The notes under the pieces: model-generated
Told to the model about the DNA's origin: nothing
Databases searched by the model: none
The model's input: only the letters and a program-made list of their open reading frames with translations
Position numbers and translations under genes: made by a program
DNA from: Spirochaetaceae bacterium
GTDB taxonomy: Bacteria; Spirochaetota; Spirochaetia; Treponematales; Breznakiellaceae
Direction: 5' to 3'
Length of the DNA: 14,233 bases
Assembly (NCBI GenBank): GCA_031284645.1
Contig: JAITXS010000151.1
Span: forward strand, 1-14,233
Shown: one piece after another, positions 1-5,901 of the stretch
Position numbering within the stretch: the first letter of the stretch is position 1
Layout: each line of letters starts with the position of its first letter

Positions 1-1059
1 TACCCGAGTTTTCGAGAGGAACTACCGCCTTGGTATACTTTGGAAGAAGGGAAAAAATCCTTCCGCGAAGGGGATTTTGGTTCTGCTCTGACGAATTTTG
101 AGGAAGCGCGAAACGAATGGCGGTCCCTTTGGAGTAAACACGAAAGGGTTTTTATTTCATTATTATCGATCCCCGAGGCGCAGCATATCGGCGATTCGCT
201 TGAAAATATCGAACGTTATATCCATGATCGCAGGTTCACGGACGCGGCCTACTCACTTTCACAGTTGATCTATTATGTAGGCCGCGATACGCTGAACAAT
301 TCGGTAAAAACTACGCTTCATTTTTTTAATTTGATGAAGGATTATCCCGAGGCCGAATACTGGATAGCTGAGGTTTACCGGCTTGAGGGTGAAAAAGAGA
401 TCGCGATTTCTCAATACAATAAGGCTTTAAGTGGTGTAGACATACGTTCTCCAATTCGTAGGTCCGAGATTCTTTATAAAATTGCTGAAGTATACAAAGA
501 ATCGCAAAATTACAATGAGATGGAACGCTCTCTTGTGGAAATCTTACGGGGTGACACGCTGTGGGAGGAGTCTGAAAATTTTGTGCGAAATGCGATGAAG
601 CGGACACTTGAGAGCGGGGGGATTAACCAATTTCTAAAGATGTACCGTTATGACAAGGCTCAAACGGAAAAAGCTCACCGCTTGCTTGGCTATTATTATT
701 ATATGTCGGGACGTTATATTCTTGCTGAAACGCATCTTATGTTTGCCGTCTTAATTGAAAATACACTTGTTATTGAGGAAGTCATACACAAAAAATATGA
801 TTTTTCTTTTGAGACACTTGACGCTTTAATACCCGAACTTACAAGAAGAGCTGATGTAAAAAAATACATGGAAGACTCTGATTATTATAAAACCTTGTAC
901 TATCTTGGGGCAGCGCTTTATGCAAACGGAAAGGAGCCGTCTGCCCGCGAGATTTGGTTATTTCTCTCCAAAAACAACAATGAAGGAGGAGAGTGGTCTC
1001 TTCGGTCGGGGCAGCAAATACGAAAGCCTTTTATTGAAAAAGCGATAGCAATGCCTTAA
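1..1059 (+). CDS. TPR-like repeat protein, 5' end outside the window
   Basis: The reading frame is open from base 1, so the gene starts upstream. A TTG at 40 is only an internal codon candidate and there is no ribosome binding site in front of it. About 352 residues are visible, ending at TAA 1057-1059. The protein is soluble-looking and mostly helical. Several 30-40 residue helical pairs have TPR character, for example EAEYWIAEVYRLEGEKEIAI, then EILYKIAEVYKESQNYNEME, then a stretch around RLLGYYYYMSGRYILAETHL, and near the C-terminus YLGAALYANGKEPSAREIWL. The family (inferred) would be tetratricopeptide or Sel1-like scaffolds that mediate protein contacts. The N-terminal part that would show a signal peptide or lipobox is missing, so location is unknown. 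It converges on the sugar-kinase gene, 48 bases away, with no hairpin terminator visible between them. I do not recognise a specific gene. Confidence 0.8.
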   Translation, partial: YPSFREELPPWYTLEEGKKSFREGDFGSALTNFEEARNEWRSLWSKHERVFISLLSIPEAQHIGDSLENIERYIHDRRFTDAAYSLSQLIYYVGRDTLNNSVKTTLHFFNLMKDYPEAEYWIAEVYRLEGEKEIAISQYNKALSGVDIRSPIRRSEILYKIAEVYKESQNYNEMERSLVEILRGDTLWEESENFVRNAMKRTLESGGINQFLKMYRYDKAQTEKAHRLLGYYYYMSGRYILAETHLMFAVLIENTLVIEEVIHKKYDFSFETLDALIPELTRRADVKKYMEDSDYYKTLYYLGAALYANGKEPSAREIWLFLSKNNNEGGEWSLRSGQQIRKPFIEKAIAMP

Positions 1060-1107
1060 AGATCTCAATGGCACCGCTTATATGACACGAAAAACTCCCC
1101 TCCCTTT

Positions 1108-2436
1108 TCATCCTTCAAAACGGGTTTTTATTTGAACCAGCATTGTGCAGGCTTCACGAAGATTTGACGATTCTCCCAAAGCAAGGAGCGCAGCGGCGGC
1201 ATCTCCGGTAAGTTCTCCGTCAAGGATATCCGGGACAAGCAAGTCGCTGCCAATGAGTTTGGCTTTATGTTTATTCCAAGACGCATTTTTTGCCTGGCCG
1301 CCTGAAAGCCGCATCTCTTTTACCGGCAAACCGGCTTCTTTTAAAACAAGAAGCGTCTTTTTTACCTGTCCGGCAATTTTCAAGAGAATCGGGTGTATTG
1401 TTCGGGGAGAATGGGAAAGTCCTGGAAGGGCATGATTTTTTCCATTATACTCATCATGTTTAAGTTCGGCTAAAAGTTCATCATAACTTTTGTTATCCTG
1501 AGCGTTTTCATAGCGCCATCGATCAAAGAGACTTCCGGATTCAGGGATAAGCAGACCAAGGTTCCATAAGCCGGCAATAACATGGGGGAGAATACGGATC
1601 GGATAAGCAGGATCCCCGGAAGGTAACGCGAGAACACGATCCCGCTCCTCTTGTGTAACACACATATTTATCCCCTCCGATGAACCGGCCCGATCACAAA
1701 CCAAGCCGCTTTCCACGCTTGCCGTGCCGAGCAAGGCCATAATAAAATCAGGGCCGCCCGCAACAATGGGTATGCCTTTTTTCAAGCCGAAAAGACATTC
1801 GGCCTCTGCAGAAACGGCTCCTATGAGACTGCCGAGCGTTACAAAAGGAGGAAATTTATCGATATCCACACCGGCTTGTGAGCACTGTGTTTTATCCCAA
1901 TAGTACGACTGGTATTCCCAAGTCGGCAGCACGGTAAGGCACTGTGCACCTAAACGAAAAGACAGCCATTCGGCGGAAGAACAAAAGTACTCAGTCTTTT
2001 CGTATTGTTTTGGCTCTGTTTCCATAAAATGGATAACATGGGGTAAAAAAAATGAGGACAGCCCCGGGGGTCTTGTTGTTTTCCCAAACCAGTAAAGGGG
2101 GAGCAGAGTCTCCTCGTTTTTCTGAACAGGGATCAGGGTGGGGCCGTTACCTGAAATACAGATTGCCTCAATATTGACATCAGGGCATAAGCGGAACAAG
2201 AAAAAAAGCGCCCGTTTCAAGGTATTTTCCCATTCCGTTGCAGGAAGCTTTTCAAAACGACCTGCGGCAATATCAGGGAGAATCCCCTCAAGGTAGGGTT
2301 CGCGAATAAAGGCAAGGAGGCGGGAGCTATCTTTCGAAAAAGTCTCGTGGTTCTTGTTGTAAAGAGAGACATCAATAAAACCGGCTTTTAGAGAAGATGT
2401 GCCGATATCAACAGCGAGTATAATTTTCCGTTTCAT
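1108..2436 (-). CDS. FGGY-family carbohydrate kinase (xylulokinase-like)
   Basis: This 442-residue cytoplasmic kinase should phosphorylate a sugar or polyol with ATP; the substrate cannot be told from sequence. The N-terminus has the ASKHA phosphate-1 loop (AVDIGTSSLKAGF, residues 8-20). The sugar-site region includes AICISGNGPT at 91-100. AGGPD at 226-230 carries the expected catalytic Asp230, followed by the nucleotide-binding segment DRAGSSEGIN. The adenosine motif RLSGGQAKNASWNK lies at 376-389, and ELTGDAAAALLALGE is the usual C-terminal helix. At 442 residues it is shorter than typical FGGY kinases (about 480-520) but has both lobes. The ATG at 2434-2436 starts exactly at the conserved fold, although the Shine-Dalgarno sequence is weak. 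It lies 83 bases downstream of the aminotransferase on the same strand and may share its transcript. No transporter or isomerase that would name the substrate is adjacent. Confidence 0.88.
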   Translation of the reverse strand: MKRKIILAVDIGTSSLKAGFIDVSLYNKNHETFSKDSSRLLAFIREPYLEGILPDIAAGRFEKLPATEWENTLKRALFFLFRLCPDVNIEAICISGNGPTLIPVQKNEETLLPLYWFGKTTRPPGLSSFFLPHVIHFMETEPKQYEKTEYFCSSAEWLSFRLGAQCLTVLPTWEYQSYYWDKTQCSQAGVDIDKFPPFVTLGSLIGAVSAEAECLFGLKKGIPIVAGGPDFIMALLGTASVESGLVCDRAGSSEGINMCVTQEERDRVLALPSGDPAYPIRILPHVIAGLWNLGLLIPESGSLFDRWRYENAQDNKSYDELLAELKHDEYNGKNHALPGLSHSPRTIHPILLKIAGQVKKTLLVLKEAGLPVKEMRLSGGQAKNASWNKHKAKLIGSDLLVPDILDGELTGDAAAALLALGESSNLREACTMLVQIKTRFEG

Positions 2437-2519
2437 AGTTTTTCAGCAATTGCTCTTTTTACCCTACAGTGTTATGGCTAAATGAGTATAGGTACTGGAA
2501 TGATTATCCATCTGCTACC

Positions 2520-3689
2520 CTAATCCCCGATTATTTTATCCAAAAGAGAGAGTCCCCGATCAATTTCGTTTTTCCGAATAATATACGGCGGCAGGAAGCG
2601 TAGTGTTTTAGGGCCGGCGGAAAGCAAAAGCAGTCCTTCCTGCCCGTCTTGCGCAGCCTCAATCAATTTTTCAAGGATAGTCCACGCATCAAGGGTAATA
2701 TCGCAGGCAATCATTAAACCTTTGCCGCGCACGGCGCTAATATGTTTATTATTCAGAGAGCGCAGGCTGTCCATAAAATAATTACCGAGTTCAGTTATCT
2801 CCGATAAAAAAACAGGATCGGACACTTTGTTAAGCACCACCAAACCCGCGGCGGCGGCAAGGGGGTTCCCTCCGAAAGTACTGCCGTGATCGCCCGGCTC
2901 AAAAACCTCACAGGTCTTTTCATTTGCAAGGACAACGCCGACAGGGATACCGCCGGAAAGTCCTTTAGCGAGCGTTGCGATATCCGCCTGAACGCCGAAA
3001 TGCTCGTGTGCAAAAAATTTTCCGGTACGCCCGAGACCGCTCTGTATCTCATCAAATATTAAAAGAATATCTTTTTCCGCGCAAAGTTCAGCGGCACGGC
3101 GTACAAATTCAACGCTAAGCGGAATAACGCCGCTTTCTCCCTGTATCGGCTCAAGGAGCAGCGCTGCGGTATGCTCATCAAGGGCGGCCTCAAGCGCGGG
3201 GATCTCTGCGGGAATAAAAGAAAACCCGCCGGTAAAAGGGCCAAAGTCTTTATGGAATTTTTTCTGGCCTGTTGCCGAAAGAGTTGTAATGGTTCTGCCA
3301 TGAAAACTGCCAAGCAAGCTTACAATGTTATGTCGTCCTTCTCCATATTTTTTGAGCGAATATTTCCGCGCTATCTTGATCGCTCCCTCGTTTGCCTCGG
3401 CCCCTGAATTACACAAAAATACTTTTTTCATCTTTGAGACATTGATCAATTTTTCGGCAAAGGCATTACCGGTATCACTTTCATAATAATTGCTTACATG
3501 AATTAATTTTGCCGCTTGTTCGGAAATGGCCTTAACTAAAGGCCGATACGCATGTCCCAGACAATTAACCGCTATACCGGAAGTAAAATCAAGATAAGAT
3601 CTTCCCTGAATATCAGTTAAAACCGCTCCGCATCCTTCTTTAAAAACAAGCGGCAGGCGGTGGTACGTATTCATAAACGCTTCTGTCAT
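2520..3689 (-). CDS. argD: Acetylornithine aminotransferase-like class III aminotransferase
   Basis: This 389-residue PLP enzyme of fold type I, class III is closest to ArgD, which converts N-acetylglutamate semialdehyde to N-acetylornithine with glutamate as amino donor. Visible hallmarks are CNSGAEANEGAIKIARK (93-109, phosphate site), SFHGRT (128-133), LLLEPIQGESG (177-187), LIFDEIQSGLGRTGK (210-224, with Asp213 for the PLP ring nitrogen), and ATLAKGLSGG (238-247), where Lys242 should form the Schiff base. GDHGSTFGGNP (266-276) closes the active site. Length matches the family. The start ATG at 3689 has a good AGGGG ribosome site about 9 bases upstream. No other arg gene is nearby, so a related omega-aminotransferase (ornithine or succinylornithine type) cannot be excluded. 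A tiny arginine-containing frame precedes it at 3726-3767. Confidence 0.85.
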   Translation of the reverse strand: MTEAFMNTYHRLPLVFKEGCGAVLTDIQGRSYLDFTSGIAVNCLGHAYRPLVKAISEQAAKLIHVSNYYESDTGNAFAEKLINVSKMKKVFLCNSGAEANEGAIKIARKYSLKKYGEGRHNIVSLLGSFHGRTITTLSATGQKKFHKDFGPFTGGFSFIPAEIPALEAALDEHTAALLLEPIQGESGVIPLSVEFVRRAAELCAEKDILLIFDEIQSGLGRTGKFFAHEHFGVQADIATLAKGLSGGIPVGVVLANEKTCEVFEPGDHGSTFGGNPLAAAAGLVVLNKVSDPVFLSEITELGNYFMDSLRSLNNKHISAVRGKGLMIACDITLDAWTILEKLIEAAQDGQEGLLLLSAGPKTLRFLPPYIIRKNEIDRGLSLLDKIIGD

Positions 3690-3725
3690 TTTTTATTCCC
3701 CTTTTTTTACATGCCTTATCTCAGA

Positions 3726-3767
3726 TTACCGATCATAGAGCCGTATACGCTTCATAACGGGCGTCAC
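3726..3767 (-). CDS. Possible 13-codon leader peptide between lipoprotein gene and argD
   Basis: A very short frame starts with GTG overlapping the lipoprotein stop (GTGA), or with an internal ATG at 3755-3753, and ends at TAA 3728-3726. A strong AGGAGG lies just before it, inside the end of the lipoprotein gene. The peptide would be MTPVMKRIRLYDR, with three Arg in the last eight residues, 36 bases upstream of argD. The overlap and ribosome site are seen; a regulatory role is inference. From the GTG the AGGAGG is too close, and from the ATG it is rather far (about 13 bases), so translation is doubtful. Confidence 0.22.
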   Translation of the reverse strand: MTPVMKRIRLYDR

Positions 3768-5140
3768 TCCTCCTGATAAAAATAAATAATCATAGGAGAG
3801 GCGTTCTGTTTTACAAGCGCATTTTTCTGAATATTATACGGAGATATATACTCTAAACGAAGAGAACCTTCTTCAGTATCTTTCCCCAAAGTATACAAGA
3901 AATAAATACTTCTGTCAGGCCCGCCGATTATTTTAAAATGGAACACAAGAAGTCCGTCATATTTTTCCGCAAGCTCACCGGACATACGAAAACGTACTTC
4001 AACTGTGCCTCTGCCTAAAGCGGATATCGGGATATAATCGGGAACGAGCAGATCAAAACCCTCCCAGAGAAAATCAGCTTCCTCAGTGAGAGTAAGGGAG
4101 CCAAATGTCGAACTGGTAAAAAGCGGTCCTGTTTTATATATACGCTGGTATTCAGCCTCACGTCGATTTTTTTCCTGAACAATTAAATCATCAATTGCGG
4201 TGGGAAGCGCAACAAAATGCATCGATTTTTTCATACCATCGTTATCCAAAAAATCAACGGAAAGAAGATTTTCGGAAAGAAGATACATGGTCAGGGAACT
4301 ACCCTCAAAACGCCAGGACAGATCACCTGTTTTTTTTATCGAGGTATAACGAAAGCTCTTGTCAATATCTTGTGTGTATACATTGGCAATTCCGGTATCC
4401 TCACTGGTGGAAAAGCCCCAATGTTTGGAAAGTGCATCAATATCAAATTGACGCTCGTTCAACATATTATTATAGATTTCGGCAGACCATACCTTGGATT
4501 GCACCCGCTCAAGGACAGGGTCGATCTCAGTTTCTCCTCCGCTCATATCATTGGCAAGAGGCCCGCCGCTATGTTCAAATAAACTTAATCGATACGAAAA
4601 ACAAAACCCCCGCGTTCCGTCCCGCGTCAGAACCCGGTACCACTCCCCGGGTAAAGGATCGCCTGTCGTACTGATTGCCGGAGCACCGTTGGCGAGCGCT
4701 ATAATTTTTATAATTTCCCCAATACGCAGGCGGTACACACGGGAAGCGCTGTTGTCAGGGTTCTCCCTGATAGGAAGGCCATCCTGTAAAGTTTCAGCAT
4801 ACATAAGCGCGTAATCGGTAAATTCCGCAGCCCGTCTTTTTGCCCCACCCTCGGATCCGACAAGTTCAAGCTGCGCTAAAGGAATTTCTATCTTCGTTTC
4901 TTTAAGATCTTTTTTTTGATATTTTTTCGGGACGCCCACAACCCATTTTTTTTCTATATTTGATTTAATATAAACGGGAAGTACTGTTCCTGACGGAATA
5001 TCCCGACTTTCATCCGCCCAAAGGAGAATACCCCAGCCTAATTTTCGCTGGCAAGACGAGAAAATCAATATCACTGCTACTACAAAAAACACAGGGCATA
5101 GTTTATTCCTATGCCCTGCGTTTCTCAGACTAAGCTGCAA
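3764..5140 (-). CDS. SH3-domain lipoprotein, uncharacterised
   Basis: The mature protein is about 430 residues with a lipoprotein signal. A basic stretch (RNAGHRNK) precedes a hydrophobic core (PVFFVVAVILIFSSC), giving a loose spirochaete-type lipobox FSSC. Two SH3-like stretches follow, around residues 37-95 and 117-188 counted from the TTG. The second has REN-P-NSASRVYRLRIGE-IKII, GEWYRVLTRDGTRGFCF and a tryptophan typical of bacterial SH3 (PF08239-like) modules that bind cell-wall peptides. The C-terminal 250 residues are beta-rich and not recognised. The start is uncertain. TTG 5140 abuts the rubredoxin stop and gives a good signal peptide without a strong ribosome site. An ATG at 5176 would overlap the rubredoxin gene. 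GTG 5092 would remove the positive charges. A terminator-like hairpin lies inside the signal-peptide codons. The protein is likely anchored in the periplasm. No specific family name is claimed. Confidence 0.75.
   Translation of the reverse strand: MQLSLRNAGHRNKLCPVFFVVAVILIFSSCQRKLGWGILLWADESRDIPSGTVLPVYIKSNIEKKWVVGVPKKYQKKDLKETKIEIPLAQLELVGSEGGAKRRAAEFTDYALMYAETLQDGLPIRENPDNSASRVYRLRIGEIIKIIALANGAPAISTTGDPLPGEWYRVLTRDGTRGFCFSYRLSLFEHSGGPLANDMSGGETEIDPVLERVQSKVWSAEIYNNMLNERQFDIDALSKHWGFSTSEDTGIANVYTQDIDKSFRYTSIKKTGDLSWRFEGSSLTMYLLSENLLSVDFLDNDGMKKSMHFVALPTAIDDLIVQEKNRREAEYQRIYKTGPLFTSSTFGSLTLTEEADFLWEGFDLLVPDYIPISALGRGTVEVRFRMSGELAEKYDGLLVFHFKIIGGPDRSIYFLYTLGKDTEEGSLRLEYISPYNIQKNALVKQNASPMIIYFYQEE
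5084..5120 (-). terminator. Intrinsic terminator after the rubredoxin gene, inside the lipoprotein signal-peptide codons
   Basis: Read on the minus strand, CGCAGGGCATAG (5120-5109) pairs with CTATGCCCTGTG (5101-5090) across a 7-base loop. Ten pairs are perfect, plus a G-U and a C-G at the base. It is followed at once by TTTTTT (5089-5084). This is a textbook Rho-independent terminator 21 bases after the rubredoxin stop codon. It also overlaps the presumed 5' end of the lipoprotein gene. Confidence 0.75.
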
Positions 5141-5141
5141 G

Positions 5142-5252
5142 TTACTTTTGCTCTTCAAATTTATCTGCCGACACATGGCAGAGCGGACATTCCTCAGGCG
5201 GCGTGTCTCCTTCGTGGACATAACCGCATACCACACAAACCCATTTTTTCAT
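5142..5252 (-). CDS. Short rubredoxin (rubrerythrin-type iron domain, 36 aa)
   Basis: A complete 36-residue protein reads MKKWVCVVCGYVHEGDTPPE, then ECPLCHVSADKFEEQK. It has two CxxC knuckles, Cys6/Cys9 (CVVCGY) and Cys22/Cys25 (CPLC), that should hold one Fe(SCys)4 centre. Only 12 residues separate the knuckles. This matches the C-terminal domain of rubrerythrin and is much shorter than the roughly 29-residue gap of classical 52-residue rubredoxins. It is the size of desulforedoxin but lacks that protein's adjacent cysteines. The role is probably cytoplasmic electron transfer in peroxide or oxygen defence (family knowledge); its partner is not in the window. A perfect GGAGG lies 7 bases before the ATG, a candidate promoter sits at 5269-5297, and a strong terminator follows, so it may be a single-gene transcript. 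Confidence 0.93.
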   Translation of the reverse strand: MKKWVCVVCGYVHEGDTPPEECPLCHVSADKFEEQK

Positions 5253-5268
5253 ACTGAAGCCTCCGTAA

Positions 5269-5297
5269 AATATAATTTAGAGAGAAGTTATAAACAA
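5269..5297 (-). promoter_or_regulatory. Candidate sigma-70-type promoter for the rubredoxin gene
   Basis: On the minus strand TTGTTT (5297-5292) and TATATT (5274-5269) are separated by exactly 17 bases, just upstream of the rubredoxin ribosome site. The -10 matches the consensus at 5 of 6 positions and the -35 only at 3 of 6. A small hairpin (AAGTTG-TATG-CAACTT, 5311-5296) overlapping the skp stop may partly end upstream transcription. Confidence 0.35.
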
Positions 5298-5310
5298 GTT
5301 GCATACAACT

Positions 5311-5835
5311 TTATCTCCCTGCTTTCGCTTTTAAGTTTGCAATAACTTTATCAGTTATGTCAATTGCCTGACTATACCAGAGTATGCTCCTGTTTTCCCG
5401 GAGATTAAGCACCATGCTGTAACCCTCGCTTTCCGCAACGATACGCAGTTCATTGTAGACACTGTTCACAAAATCAGAGGAGGAGGCAAGTCTGTTTTTT
5501 TGATCTTCGAGTTTTTTGGTCTCAACCTCATAGTAGATTTTTAAAGCTTCTGTTTTTCTGGTAATTTCATCATCAAGATATTTCATCTGCGAATCATTAT
5601 TTCCAAGTTCCGCTTGAGCTTTTTGCCCTATCAAATTTTGGATTTCCGCCGTTCTTTTGTCAACTTCCGCCTGAACTTTCGCGCTTTTATCTTCCCATTC
5701 CTTCAAAGCCCTGGAATCAGTTTGAAAACCAGAGTAAACCTTCGCAAGGTCAACAACGGCAAAACGAGTAATTTGCTGGGCGCCGAGGGCACAAAGCGGT
5801 ATTAAAAATACAATAAAAAAAAAGCTCCGTTTCAT
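5311..5835 (-). CDS. skp: Skp/OmpH-family periplasmic chaperone
   Basis: The 174-residue protein has a clear Sec signal peptide (MKRSFFFIVFLIPLCALGA, cleavage near residue 19). The first OmpH strand follows as ITRFAVVDLAKVYSGF. Residues about 45-115 form a long charged coiled coil (tentacle arms), including DKRTAEIQNLIGQKAQAE and ETKKLEDQKNRLASSS. The C-terminal part (VYNELRIVAESEGYSMVLNL) closes the small beta body. The family forms a trimer that holds unfolded outer-membrane proteins in the periplasm on their way to BamA. It lies 66 bases downstream of bamA on the same strand, the usual arrangement. GGAGG sits 7 bases before the ATG at 5835. Length and architecture are normal. Confidence 0.93.
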   Translation of the reverse strand: MKRSFFFIVFLIPLCALGAQQITRFAVVDLAKVYSGFQTDSRALKEWEDKSAKVQAEVDKRTAEIQNLIGQKAQAELGNNDSQMKYLDDEITRKTEALKIYYEVETKKLEDQKNRLASSSDFVNSVYNELRIVAESEGYSMVLNLRENRSILWYSQAIDITDKVIANLKAKAGR

Positions 5836-5901
5836 GATTATTCCTCCAATTTTCTGTTTACAAGCGTGTCTTTGTCATATCAAGCCGGGCCGGAAAGTCT
5901 A

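Noticed and set aside
2445..2454. AGCAATTGCT palindrome before the sugar kinase gene
   Set aside because: A single 10-base palindrome between the start codon and any promoter is too little to call an operator.
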